Shown: piece by piece, positions 40,365 through 49,127 of the stretch
How positions within the stretch are numbered: position 1 is the stretch's first letter
How the letters are laid out: every line of letters starts with the position of its first letter
Assembly: GCF_001298265.1 (NCBI RefSeq)
Contig: NZ_LGSZ01000052.1
Coordinates: 62,001 to 126,000, forward strand
Source: Allobosea vaviloviae
GTDB taxonomy: Bacteria > Pseudomonadota > Alphaproteobacteria > Rhizobiales > Beijerinckiaceae
Reading direction: 5' to 3'
DNA length: 64,000 nucleotides
Translations under genes and position numbers: made by a program
Notes under the pieces: generated by a model
Database searches by the model: none
What the model saw: only the letters and a program-made list of their open reading frames with translations
What the model was told of the DNA's origin: nothing

Positions 40365-41693
40365 ATGTCCCCGCCGGTCACCCGCGTCCACAGCGACGAG
40401 ATGCTGCCCCACTCCGCCGATGTCGTCGTGATCGGCGGCGGCGTCGCGGGTATCACCGCCGCCTACCATCTCGCAAAGAAGGGTCACTCGGTCGCTGTCG
40501 TCGAGAAGGGCTATGTCGCGGGCGAGCAGTCGAGCCGGAACTGGGGCTGGTGTCGCCAGCAAAACCGGGATCTGCGCGAGCTGCCCCTTGCCCAGCGCGC
40601 TCTCGAAATGTGGAAAGGCCTGAACGAGGAGCTCGGGGCCGACACCGGCTTCCGGCACACCGGCCTCGTCTACCTCACGACCAAGCAATCCGATCTCGAC
40701 GCCTGGTCCGGCTGGATCGACAAGGCACGCGAGATGCAGATGCACAGCCGCGTGCTCTCCGCCGCCGAGGCCAAGGAGATGTCCCCGGGCTCGACCGAGA
40801 ACTGGATCGGCGGAGTGCATTCCCCCAGCGACGGCAAGGCTGAACCCGCACTCGCGGTGCCTGCCTTCGCGGAAGCCGCCCGCAGGCTCGGCGTCACCAT
40901 CCACCAGGACTGCGCCGCGCGCGGGCTCGAAACCTCGGCCGGGCGCATTTCCGCCGTCGTCACCGAGAAGGGCACGATCAGGACCAGCTCCGTCCTCGTC
41001 GCCGGCGGCGTCTGGACCTCGATGTTCTGCCGCCATCACGGCATCGACATGCCGCTCGCCGGGGTGCAGTCGACATCCTTCTTCACCGCCCCGGCGCCCG
41101 AGGTCACGACAGGCGGCATCTCGACTCCGGACGTGACCTTCCGTCGCCGCCTCGACGGCGGCTATACGATCGGCATCAGCGGCCGCGGCCTGCTCCGGCT
41201 CAGCCCGCAGGGCATCATGTACGCGAAGCCGTTCCTGCCGACTTTCAGGAAGCGCCACAAGCTTCTGACCATTCGCGCCGACAAGACCTTCTTCGCCGGC
41301 CCCGAGGCTCTGATGCGCTGGACGAACGACAGTGTCTCGCCCTTCGAGCGCATGCGCACCTTCGATCCGCCGCCGCAGGAGAAGCTGATCTCCTTCGCGA
41401 TGAAGCGCATCGGCGAAATCTACCCCCAGCTCGCCAATGTGAAGATCGTCCAGAAATATGGCGGGCTGATCGACTTCACGCCCGACTGGGTGCCGGTCAT
41501 CTCGGCGATCGACAAGCTGCCGGGCCTGCATGTCTCGGCCGGCTTCTCGGGCCACGGCTTCGGCGTCGGGCCTGCTGCGGGCAAGCTCGCGGCCGACATC
41601 ATCGCGGGCGACGCCCCCATCGTCGACCCCCACCCCTTCCGCTACAGCCGCCTCGTCGATGGCACCGACCTCGGCGAACCCGGCATGATGTGA
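40365..41693 (+). CDS. DadA-like FAD-dependent amine/amino acid oxidoreductase (paralog 1)
   Basis: A 442-residue DAO-family flavoprotein. The start MSPPVTRVHSDEMLPHSADV aligns with the start of its paralog at 43182, so upstream ATGs were not used. The Rossmann motif is DVVVIGGGVAGITAAYHLA, and the FAD-contacting loop is GEQSSRNWGWCRQQNRD. A conserved C-terminal FAD segment reads SGHGFGVGPAAGKLAADI. It should oxidise an amine or D-amino acid to imine, then aldehyde or oxo acid. It is followed 72 bp later by an amidase, suggesting the amine is released from an amide. The acceptor is unknown. Confidence 0.82.
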   Translation: MSPPVTRVHSDEMLPHSADVVVIGGGVAGITAAYHLAKKGHSVAVVEKGYVAGEQSSRNWGWCRQQNRDLRELPLAQRALEMWKGLNEELGADTGFRHTGLVYLTTKQSDLDAWSGWIDKAREMQMHSRVLSAAEAKEMSPGSTENWIGGVHSPSDGKAEPALAVPAFAEAARRLGVTIHQDCAARGLETSAGRISAVVTEKGTIRTSSVLVAGGVWTSMFCRHHGIDMPLAGVQSTSFFTAPAPEVTTGGISTPDVTFRRRLDGGYTIGISGRGLLRLSPQGIMYAKPFLPTFRKRHKLLTIRADKTFFAGPEALMRWTNDSVSPFERMRTFDPPPQEKLISFAMKRIGEIYPQLANVKIVQKYGGLIDFTPDWVPVISAIDKLPGLHVSAGFSGHGFGVGPAAGKLAADIIAGDAPIVDPHPFRYSRLVDGTDLGEPGMM

Positions 41694-41765
41694 CGAGCGC
41701 TCCATGGATTTCGTCAGCGTCCGCAGATAAGCCGGAGGCCTGAGCCCAACCGGAGAGAACAACCC

Positions 41766-43109
41766 ATGCTGCGGACCGTGCAAGGCTGTGCCGAGGATCT
41801 CGCGAGCGGAGCCGTGACCTCACGCGCCCTGGTCGAGGAATGCCTCGCCGCGATCGCAAACCCGGCGGGCGAAGGCGCTCGCGCCTTCATCTCGGTTGCA
41901 ACCGAGGCTGCGCGCGCGTCCGCCGACGCCCATGACGCCCTGCGCCGCGCCGGCCGCGCGCCCTCCGCCTATGCCGGCATCCCCTTCGCGGTGAAGGACC
42001 TCTACGACGTTGCCGGCGAGCGCAGCATGGCGGGCTCGCGCGCGCTGGCCGATGCCGCGCCTGCGACGGCTCACGCACCGACCATCGCCCGCATGCTGGC
42101 CGCCGGCTTCATCCCCCTCGGCCGCACCAACATGACCGAATTCGCCTATTCCGGCATCGGCGCCAACCCGCATTACGGCACGCCGCTCAGCCCCTGGGAC
42201 CGCGCCTCGGCGCGGATTCCCGGCGGCTCCTCGTCGGGTTCGGGCGTGGCCGTCGCGGACGGGATGGCGGTCGTGGCACTGGGCAGCGACACTGGCGGCT
42301 CCTGCCGCATCCCCGCCGCCCTCTGCGGCATCGTCGGCTATAAGCCGACCGCCAGCCGCGTCCCGCTCGACGGCGTCGTGCCGCTCTCCGGCAGCCTCGA
42401 TTCGCTGGGGCCGCTCGGCGCCAGCGTTGTCTGCTGCGCCATTGTCGACGCGGTGCTGGCGAGCGAGCCCCCATCGCCGCCCCGGCCGCGCCCGCTCGCC
42501 GGCCTGCGCCTCGCCATCCCCCGCGAGATCGTCCGCGACGGCATGGACGCCACCGTCGCAGCCGCTTTCGACAATGCGCTGGCCCGGTTGGCCTCGCTCG
42601 GGGCCGTGATCGTCGAGGTCGGCTTCGCGCCGCTGCTCGACATCGCCAAGGCGACGGCCAAGGGCCACTTCACAGCGCCTGAATCCTATGACTGGCACCG
42701 CGAGCTGCTCGCCGCGAAGGGAGCGCTCTACGATCCGCGCGTGCGAAGCCGGATCGAGACCGGCACCCAGATGGCCGCGCACGACTATGTCGCTCTGACC
42801 AAGGCGCGCGGCCGCATCTGCTCGGCGATGAATGGGCTGACCCGCGACTACGACGCACTGGTCATGCCGACCGTGCCGATCGTCGCACCGCGCATCGCCG
42901 AACTGGCCGAGGATGCCGAATATTTCCGGTTGAACGGGCTGATGTTGCGCAATCCCAGCCTCGGCAACTTCCTGGATCGCTGCGCGATCAGCCTGCCCGG
43001 CCACCGCCCCGGCGAGGCGCCGGTCGGCCTGACATTGATGGGCGAGACCGGCGGGGATCACGCGTTGTTCGCCCTTGCCGCCGGCATCGAGGCCGCTCTG
43101 GCTCCATGA
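41766..43109 (+). CDS. Amidase-signature family hydrolase
   Basis: A 447-residue amidase preceded by GGAGAGAA. The catalytic Lys is in IPFAVKDLYDVAGE, and the serines are in PGGSSSGSGVAVADG and GSDTGGSCRIPAALCG. It hydrolyses an amide bond in the cytoplasm. The substrate cannot be read from the sequence. It is flanked on both sides by paralogous FAD oxidoreductases on the same strand, which is the best clue: an N-acyl amine or amino acid amide could be cut and the amine then oxidised. Confidence 0.87.
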   Translation: MLRTVQGCAEDLASGAVTSRALVEECLAAIANPAGEGARAFISVATEAARASADAHDALRRAGRAPSAYAGIPFAVKDLYDVAGERSMAGSRALADAAPATAHAPTIARMLAAGFIPLGRTNMTEFAYSGIGANPHYGTPLSPWDRASARIPGGSSSGSGVAVADGMAVVALGSDTGGSCRIPAALCGIVGYKPTASRVPLDGVVPLSGSLDSLGPLGASVVCCAIVDAVLASEPPSPPRPRPLAGLRLAIPREIVRDGMDATVAAAFDNALARLASLGAVIVEVGFAPLLDIAKATAKGHFTAPESYDWHRELLAAKGALYDPRVRSRIETGTQMAAHDYVALTKARGRICSAMNGLTRDYDALVMPTVPIVAPRIAELAEDAEYFRLNGLMLRNPSLGNFLDRCAISLPGHRPGEAPVGLTLMGETGGDHALFALAAGIEAALAP

Positions 43110-43181
43110 TGCGAAAATGATCCAAGGCAGGGCGTCGCAAGCCCGCTAGACGTCGGGGCTTCGCCCCTTCGGAGAACACGC

Positions 43182-44504
43182 ATGAGCCCGACGATCAAGC
43201 GCATCGACAGCGATGCGCGCCTGCCGGCCCAGGCCGACGTCGTCGTCATCGGCGGCGGCATCGTCGGCGCTGCGGCCGCATATTTTCTGGCGAAGCGCGG
43301 CCGCTCGGTCGCGCTCGTCGAGAAGGGCGTGGTCGGCGGCGAGCAGTCCAGCCGCAACTGGGGCTGGTGCCGCCAGCAGAATCGCGACGCGCGCGAATTG
43401 CCGCTGGCAATCCGCGCGATGGAGATGTGGGACAGCCTCGCCGGGGAGATCGGCGAGGATCTGGGCTTTCGCCGCTGCGGCCTTGTCTATGCCAGCAACG
43501 ATGCCGCGCAGGTCGCGCAATGGGAACGCTGGCGCGAAACCGCCAAACAGTTCGGCGTCGAGACGCGGCTGCTGACCGGCCCGGAAGCGTCCGCGATGAC
43601 GGCAGGGACAGGCCGGCAATGGCTTGGCGGCGTCCATTCCGTCACCGACGGCAAGGCCGAGCCCGCCCTCGCGGCGCCGGTGCTGGCGCTGGGCGCCCGC
43701 AAGCATGGCGGCACGATCCATCAGGGCTGCGCCGCGCGCGGCCTCGACGTGACCAATGGCGCGGTGACCGGGGTCGTGACGGAGAAAGGCGTCATCCGCA
43801 CCGGTTCGGTAATCCTCTCGGGCGGCGCCTGGGCCTCCGGTTTCCTGCGCCATCACGGCATCGTCTTCCCGCAGGCCAGCGTCCGGGTCACCAGCCTGCG
43901 TACGGAAATCGCACCCGACTGGCTCGACGCCTTCTATACGCCCGAGATCGCGCTGACGCGCCGGCTCGACGGCAGCTACACGATCGCGATCAGCGGCAAG
44001 GGCACGCTCGAACTGACCCCGCAGGGCCTCCGCTATGCCCGCCAGTTCATGCCGATGTTCGTCAAGCGGTTGAAGGCGGTCGAGCTCGGCATCGGCTCCT
44101 CCTTCTTCAAGGGCCCGGAAGCTCTGGGCGGCTGGAGCCTGGACAAGGAAACGCCGTTCGAGCGCATCCGCGTGCTGGACCCCGCGCCGAGCGGAAAGGC
44201 GATGGCGACGCTGCTGTCGCGTGCCCATGCCCTCGTGCCGGCCTTGCGCAACGTCGCCGTGCGCGAAAGCTGGGGCTCCTATATCGATTCCACCCCCGAC
44301 GCCGTCCCGGTGATCTCGCCGACGGTCGGCCTGAAGGGCCTCGTGCTGGCCGCCGGGCTCAGCGGCCACGGCTTCGGGCTTGGCCCCGGCGCCGGCCATC
44401 TCGCCGCCGACCTCGCCACGGGCGGAACGCCGATCGTCGATCCCCGGCCGTTCCGCCATTCCCGCCTCCTCGACGGCTCCCAGGGCGAGGTCGGCGAGTT
44501 CTGA
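43182..44504 (+). CDS. DadA-like FAD-dependent amine/amino acid oxidoreductase (paralog 2)
   Basis: A 440-residue flavoprotein clearly paralogous to the one at 40365, with the same start (MSPTIKRIDSDARLPAQADV), Rossmann motif (VVVIGGGIVGAAAAYFLA), loop GEQSSRNWGWCRQQNRD and C-terminal SGHGFGLGPGAGHLAADL. The C-terminal STPDAVPVISP segment also aligns with its paralog. GGAGAA precedes the ATG. The pair probably handles different but related substrates. A HAD hydrolase and an aldehyde dehydrogenase follow on the same strand, the expected fate of an aldehyde product. Confidence 0.82.
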   Translation: MSPTIKRIDSDARLPAQADVVVIGGGIVGAAAAYFLAKRGRSVALVEKGVVGGEQSSRNWGWCRQQNRDARELPLAIRAMEMWDSLAGEIGEDLGFRRCGLVYASNDAAQVAQWERWRETAKQFGVETRLLTGPEASAMTAGTGRQWLGGVHSVTDGKAEPALAAPVLALGARKHGGTIHQGCAARGLDVTNGAVTGVVTEKGVIRTGSVILSGGAWASGFLRHHGIVFPQASVRVTSLRTEIAPDWLDAFYTPEIALTRRLDGSYTIAISGKGTLELTPQGLRYARQFMPMFVKRLKAVELGIGSSFFKGPEALGGWSLDKETPFERIRVLDPAPSGKAMATLLSRAHALVPALRNVAVRESWGSYIDSTPDAVPVISPTVGLKGLVLAAGLSGHGFGLGPGAGHLAADLATGGTPIVDPRPFRHSRLLDGSQGEVGEF

Positions 44505-44660
44505 CGCGCGGCACCGACGCGGCAATCCATGCCGCTGAAGCGGTCGCCAACGGCATAATCTTGGGCGTCGCGCCCGCAAATGCGCGCCCGTCGCCGCGCC
44601 GGGACGCTAGCCTTGTCTCATCGGCGGCGTCCTACCGCCCAGCAACGAAGCGAGCGGATC

Positions 44661-45329
44661 ATGAGCACCTGGCGGCCTAAATTCATCACCTTCGACTGCT
44701 ACGGCACGCTGATCGATTTCCAGATGGGTCCGGCCGCGCGCCGCGTCTATGGCGGGAGGCTCTCGCAGCCAGTGCTCGAGGGCTTCCTCGAAAGCTTCCG
44801 CGGCTATCGCCTCGACGAGGTCCTCGGCGCCTGGAAGCCCTTCGATGAGGTGATCGCGAATGCCGTCGCGCGGAGCTGCAAGCTCTGGAACATTCCCTAT
44901 GATCCGGCCGACGCGGCAACGATCTATGCCGAGATTCCGAGCTGGATCCCGCATCCCGACGTGCCCGGCGGCCTTGCCAAGATCGGCGGCACGATCCCGC
45001 TCGTGATCCTCTCGAATTCGATGACAGACCTGATCCCGCATTCGGTCGTCAAACTTGGAGCGCCTTTCCACGCCGCCTATACGGCGCAGGAGGCGCAGGC
45101 CTACAAGCCGCTGCAGCAGGCGTTCGAATACATGTTCGACAGCCTCGGCTGCGCACCGGCCGATGTGATGCATTGCTCGTCGAGCCTGCGCTACGACCTG
45201 ATGACCGCCTATGACATGAAGATCGGCCAGCGCGTCCTGGTGAATCGCGGCCATGAGCCCGGCGTCGGCGGCTACGGCTATACCGAGATCACCAGCATCG
45301 CGCAGCTGCCGGCTTTGGTCGGACTATGA
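44661..45329 (+). CDS. HAD-superfamily hydrolase, haloacid dehalogenase type II-like
   Basis: A 222-residue HAD protein. The nucleophile is D12 in FITFDCYGTLIDFQ, motif II is VILSNSMTD and the Lys is in AQAYKPLQQAFEYM. The fourth motif reads HCSSSLRYDLMTAYDM, where characterised L-2-haloacid dehalogenases have SSNxWD, so the key Asn is replaced by Ser. It may therefore not be a dehalogenase. The stop overlaps the aldehyde dehydrogenase start by 4 bp (ATGA), which links it functionally to aldehyde oxidation. Confidence 0.8.
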   Translation: MSTWRPKFITFDCYGTLIDFQMGPAARRVYGGRLSQPVLEGFLESFRGYRLDEVLGAWKPFDEVIANAVARSCKLWNIPYDPADAATIYAEIPSWIPHPDVPGGLAKIGGTIPLVILSNSMTDLIPHSVVKLGAPFHAAYTAQEAQAYKPLQQAFEYMFDSLGCAPADVMHCSSSLRYDLMTAYDMKIGQRVLVNRGHEPGVGGYGYTEITSIAQLPALVGL

Positions 45330-46801
45330 CGATAGCCGACTTCGCGCCGGAATCGATCGCCTTCTCCAGCGGCCATTACATCGGCGGCAAGGCAGTCGCG
45401 GCTGGCCAATGCATTCCGGTCGCCCGCCCGTCCGACCTCGTGGACTATGCTGACCTGCCGGTCGCAAACGCCGACACCGTCGATCATGCCGTCGCCGACG
45501 CGGCCCGTGCCGTCGCCAGCAGCGGCTGGGCCACCCGGCCGCCCCGCGAACGCGCCCGTTCCATGCGGCGCTGGGCGGAGTTGATCGAGGAGCGCGCGGT
45601 CGAGCTTGGCCGGCTCGAGGCCTTGGGCTCGACCCGGCCGATCGCGCAGGCCGTGACCGGCGACGTCGCGAGCGTCGCCGAGGGCATCCGCTTCTTCTCG
45701 GAATGGGCTGACAAGCTCGGCGGCGAGGTCGCCGCGACCCGGCACGACCATCTCGGGCTGATCGTGTCCGAGCCCTATGGCGTCGTCGGCGCGATCACGC
45801 CCTGGAACTTCCCGCTCAGCATGGCCTCGTGGAAGGTCGGGCCGGCGCTCGCCGCCGGCAACGCCATCGTGCTCAAGCCCTCAGAACTGACGCCCTTCTC
45901 CACCGTTCGGCTGGCCGAACTCGCCGTCGAGGCCGGTATCCCCGCCGGCATCTTCAACGTCGTGCAGGGCAACGGTCTGGTGACAGGCGACGCGCTCTCG
46001 CGCCATCCCGGCATCGCCAAGCTCTCCTTCACCGGCTCGACGCGCACCGGAATAGCCGTGATGAAGGCCGCCGCCGAAAGCGGCATCAAGCCGGTGACGC
46101 TGGAACTCGGCGGAAAAAGCCCGCAGCTCGTCTTCGCCGATGCCGACCTCGCCAAGGCGGCAGCCTGCATCGCCGGCTCGCTTCTGGCCAATGCCGGCCA
46201 GGCCTGTGTCGCAGGCTCGCGCCTCATCGTGCAGCGCACGGTCATGGACGAACTGATCGGCCTGCTGAAGGGCAGGCTCGCGACCGTGACGCCGGGCCCG
46301 ACCTGGAAGGCCTCGACCGGCTACGCCCCGATCATTTCGGAAACGCAGGCGCGGCGCATCGACCGCATTCTCGCCGAGAGCAGCCAGCAAGGCGCAGAAT
46401 GCCTGCTCGGCGGCGGCCGCATCGAAGGACATGGCGGCGCCTTCTACCAGCCGACGCTCCTCGCCAACGTCACCGCGCAGACGGCGGCCGTACGCGAGGA
46501 GGTCTTCGGCCCGGTGCTGACGATCCAGGCCTTCGATGACGAGAAGGAGGGGCTGGCACTGGCAGACCACCCCGAATACGGGCTCGCGGCCGGCGTCTAC
46601 ACCGCCGATCTCGGCCGAGGCCTGCGGGCGATGCGTGCGCTCAAAGCCGGCACGGTCTGGATCAACCGCTACAGCCGAACGCTCGATTTCATCCTGCCGA
46701 CCGGCGGCTACAAGAGCTCCGGCATCGGCAAGGATCTCGGCCGCCAGGCAGTCGAGGCCAATCTGCGGCACAAGACGGTGCTGATCGATATCGGCGTCTG
46801 A
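45326..46801 (+). CDS. NAD(P)-dependent aldehyde dehydrogenase
   Basis: A 491-residue ALDH. Motifs are ITPWNFPLSMASWKVGPALAAGN, SFTGSTRTG, catalytic Glu in VTLELGGKSPQLV and catalytic Cys in NAGQACVAGSRL. The C-terminal EEVFGPVLTIQAF and GTVWINRYSR are also typical. It should oxidise an aldehyde, plausibly from the FAD oxidoreductases upstream, to an acid, like gamma-aminobutyraldehyde or related dehydrogenases. It is translationally coupled to the HAD gene and convergent with a LysR gene 10 bp away. Confidence 0.92.
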   Translation: MTIADFAPESIAFSSGHYIGGKAVAAGQCIPVARPSDLVDYADLPVANADTVDHAVADAARAVASSGWATRPPRERARSMRRWAELIEERAVELGRLEALGSTRPIAQAVTGDVASVAEGIRFFSEWADKLGGEVAATRHDHLGLIVSEPYGVVGAITPWNFPLSMASWKVGPALAAGNAIVLKPSELTPFSTVRLAELAVEAGIPAGIFNVVQGNGLVTGDALSRHPGIAKLSFTGSTRTGIAVMKAAAESGIKPVTLELGGKSPQLVFADADLAKAAACIAGSLLANAGQACVAGSRLIVQRTVMDELIGLLKGRLATVTPGPTWKASTGYAPIISETQARRIDRILAESSQQGAECLLGGGRIEGHGGAFYQPTLLANVTAQTAAVREEVFGPVLTIQAFDDEKEGLALADHPEYGLAAGVYTADLGRGLRAMRALKAGTVWINRYSRTLDFILPTGGYKSSGIGKDLGRQAVEANLRHKTVLIDIGV

Positions 46802-46811
46802 GCGGGCTCGC

Positions 46812-47762
46812 TCAGGCCACCGCCGCCTTCAACCCCAGACCCGGATGCAAGCGGTCGATCGCCGCGATCTCGGCCCGCAGCTCCGCGATGATCCAGTCGC
46901 GGATCTCGCGCACGATCGGCCGCGCCGGCCGGTTGTGTGGCGTCATCAGCACGCAGATGCGCTCGCCCACCGTCAGCCGATCGGCGGCGGGAACCAGCGC
47001 ACCCGACATCAGCGCGTGGGCAACGACGGTGATCCAGCCGAAGGCGATGCCCTGCCCCAGCAGTGCCGCCTGCACCACGACGGCGTAGTCCGAGAAGGTC
47101 AGAGCCTTGGCCGGCCCCGAACGCCCGGTCGCGAAGGGCGCATACTGGCTCGCCCAGTCGGACGGCGCATCGGTGAGCTGGATCACGGTGTTGCCCGATG
47201 CTGCCGGCTCGGTCGCGCCGGGCTCCAGCCGGTAGCCTGGACTGCAAACCGGCAGCATGACTTCACGGACGACCAGCGCCTCGCCCGGAACAGGCTCGTC
47301 TGCGGCCACGAAACGCATGCCGAGATCGACGTTCTCGACCACCCCGCGCAACGAACCGGCGATCATCTGGAAGCGCAGATCGACCTGCGGGAAGCGGCTC
47401 TGGAAACGATCCATGCGCGGCATCAGCCAATGCGTGGTGAAGGCGGAGGAGACCGAGATCGTCACCGTCTCCTTGCCGCCGCGCAGCTGTTCGACCTCGC
47501 GCAGGCCCGTTTCGATGCTACGGAAGCCGTCTGCGACGCGCCGGTAGAGAATTTCGCCCTCCGGCGTCAGCACGGCTCCCTTCCCGCCCCGCTCGAACAG
47601 ACGCAGGCCGAGATGGCCCTCGAAGCGCGACAGCATGCGGCTCACCGCCGGCTGGGTCACGTTCAGCTCGCCCGCCGCGCGCGTGAAACTGCCGCTGCGC
47701 GCCGCCGCCTCGAAGACGAAGAGCGCATTGCTCGAAGACACCATGCGGCGGAGATCCGACAT
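46812..47762 (-). CDS. LysR-family regulator (GcvA-like)
   Basis: A 316-residue LTTR, MSDLRRMVSSSNALFVFEAAARSGSF, with the helix-turn-helix TRAAGELNVTQPAVSRMLSRFE and the LRLFERGGKGAVLTPEG wing. The effector domain holds ISVSSAFTTHWLMPRM. The N-terminal NALxxFEAAAR form is typical of the GcvA subgroup. It converges with the ALDH operon and diverges from the polyamine-type ABC operon. A T-N11-A palindrome overlaps its start codon. A second Met at residue 7 is an alternative start. Confidence 0.88.
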   Translation of the reverse strand: MSDLRRMVSSSNALFVFEAAARSGSFTRAAGELNVTQPAVSRMLSRFEGHLGLRLFERGGKGAVLTPEGEILYRRVADGFRSIETGLREVEQLRGGKETVTISVSSAFTTHWLMPRMDRFQSRFPQVDLRFQMIAGSLRGVVENVDLGMRFVAADEPVPGEALVVREVMLPVCSPGYRLEPGATEPAASGNTVIQLTDAPSDWASQYAPFATGRSGPAKALTFSDYAVVVQAALLGQGIAFGWITVVAHALMSGALVPAADRLTVGERICVLMTPHNRPARPIVREIRDWIIAELRAEIAAIDRLHPGLGLKAAVA

Positions 47763-47776
47763 AACTTCAGGTTATG
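47760..47776. promoter_or_regulatory. LysR-type T-N11-A palindrome
   Basis: CATAAC-TTCAG-GTTATG is a perfect dyad containing ATAAC-N5-GTTAT, the classical T-N11-A LTTR box. It covers the start codon of the LysR gene and faces the divergent ABC operon, so autoregulation and operon control are both possible. Confidence 0.5.
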
Positions 47777-47792
47777 TTCATCCCAATTATTT

Positions 47793-47802
47793 GGCAATTG
47801 CC
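47793..47802. promoter_or_regulatory. 10-bp palindrome upstream of the polyamine-type ABC operon
   Basis: GGCAATTGCC, a perfect palindrome 190 bp before the ATPase start and 17 bp from the LTTR box. It may be a second contact site for the same regulator. Confidence 0.25.
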
Positions 47803-47991
47803 GTAGCCGGCGAAAATCCCGTTTGATGCCCCTGTCGAATGCAGCTTGCAGCGACGGACACACAGAGGTCCGCGCTGCCGGGCGGCGAGCCGGGAACGGC
47901 CTAGCCCATAAGAGCAACTTATGGTCAGGCCTACGATCGGTCTTTGCCCACGCGCTTGCGCAGTGTCGCTGTATCTCAACGGGAGCAGGCA

Positions 47992-49077
47992 ATGGCGAAA
48001 AGTGGCGGCGAGCGCGTCGAGATCAGGTCGGCCAGCAAGATCTACGGATCGGTGCGGGCGCTCGACGATGTTTCGCTCGACATCGCCCCGCAGGAATTCG
48101 TCTCGCTGCTCGGCCCCTCCGGCTCGGGCAAGACCACACTGCTCGGCATCCTCGGCGGCTTCGTCCAGCCCTCGGCCGGCACCATCCTGTTCGGCGGCCG
48201 CGACGTCACCTTCACCCCGCCCCACAAGCGCGATATCGGCATCGTCTTCCAGAACTACGCGCTGTTTCCGCATATGAATGTCGGCGAGAACGTCGCCTTC
48301 CCCCTGCGGGCGCGGCGCCTGCCGAAATCGACCTATGCCGAGAAGGTTCGTGCCGCGCTGGCGATGGTCGACCTCGCCGGCTACGAAGAGCGCGGCATCG
48401 GCCAGCTCTCCGGCGGCCAGCGCCAGCGCGTGGCGCTCGCCCGCGCCATGATCTTCGAGCCGCGCCTGATCCTGATGGATGAGCCGCTCTCGGCACTCGA
48501 CAAGCAACTGCGCGAGACCATGCAGATCGAATTGCGCCAGCTCCACAAGCGGCTCGGCGCCACGATCATCTATGTGACCCATGACCAGCGCGAGGCGCTG
48601 ACGATGAGCGACCGCGTCGCCATCCTCAAGGACGGCAAGCTCGTCCAGATCGACAAGCCGTCCCGCCTGCACGACCACCCGGCCAACGCCTTCGTGGCGA
48701 GCTTCATCGGCGAGGCGACGCTGCTGCCGGTCGCGCGCGCCGGCAGCGACGGCGTGTCGCTCGCCGGCACGCTGATCCGCACCGCCCGACCCCTGCCGCC
48801 GACCGGCGAACTGGTGCTCGCCGTCCAGACCGAGAAGCTCTTGATCGAGGACGGCACCAGTTCGCCCGAGCGCAATCGCTTCTCGGCGCGCGTCACCGAT
48901 ACCGTTTTCCAGGGCGAGAGCCTGCGCGTCTTCTTGGCGCTGGACGACGGCACCGCGCTCAGCCTGCGCCAGCCCAGCCATTACGAGGCCGCCCGCCGCA
49001 TCCCGCCGATCGGCGAGCGCGTCGAGATCAGCCTCCACCCGCAGGACACCATCATCGTGCCCCGGGCCAGCGGCTGA
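47992..49077 (+). CDS. PotA-like ATPase of a spermidine/putrescine-type ABC importer
   Basis: A 361-residue ABC ATPase starting MAKSGGERVEIRSASKIYG. Walker A is GPSGSGKTT, the signature LSGGQRQRV, Walker B LILMDEPLSALD and the switch His is in YVTHDQREAL. A C-terminal TOBE-like domain (about 270-361) is present. It energises uptake through the PotB/PotC-type permeases at 52.4-54.1 kb. Two catabolic genes and the binding protein lie between it and the permeases, all on the same strand. Confidence 0.9.
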   Translation: MAKSGGERVEIRSASKIYGSVRALDDVSLDIAPQEFVSLLGPSGSGKTTLLGILGGFVQPSAGTILFGGRDVTFTPPHKRDIGIVFQNYALFPHMNVGENVAFPLRARRLPKSTYAEKVRAALAMVDLAGYEERGIGQLSGGQRQRVALARAMIFEPRLILMDEPLSALDKQLRETMQIELRQLHKRLGATIIYVTHDQREALTMSDRVAILKDGKLVQIDKPSRLHDHPANAFVASFIGEATLLPVARAGSDGVSLAGTLIRTARPLPPTGELVLAVQTEKLLIEDGTSSPERNRFSARVTDTVFQGESLRVFLALDDGTALSLRQPSHYEAARRIPPIGERVEISLHPQDTIIVPRASG

Positions 49078-49127
49078 CCGCTTCGACACCCGTTTCCGAC
49101 CTGCTCAGCCACAAGAGAAATCGACCC

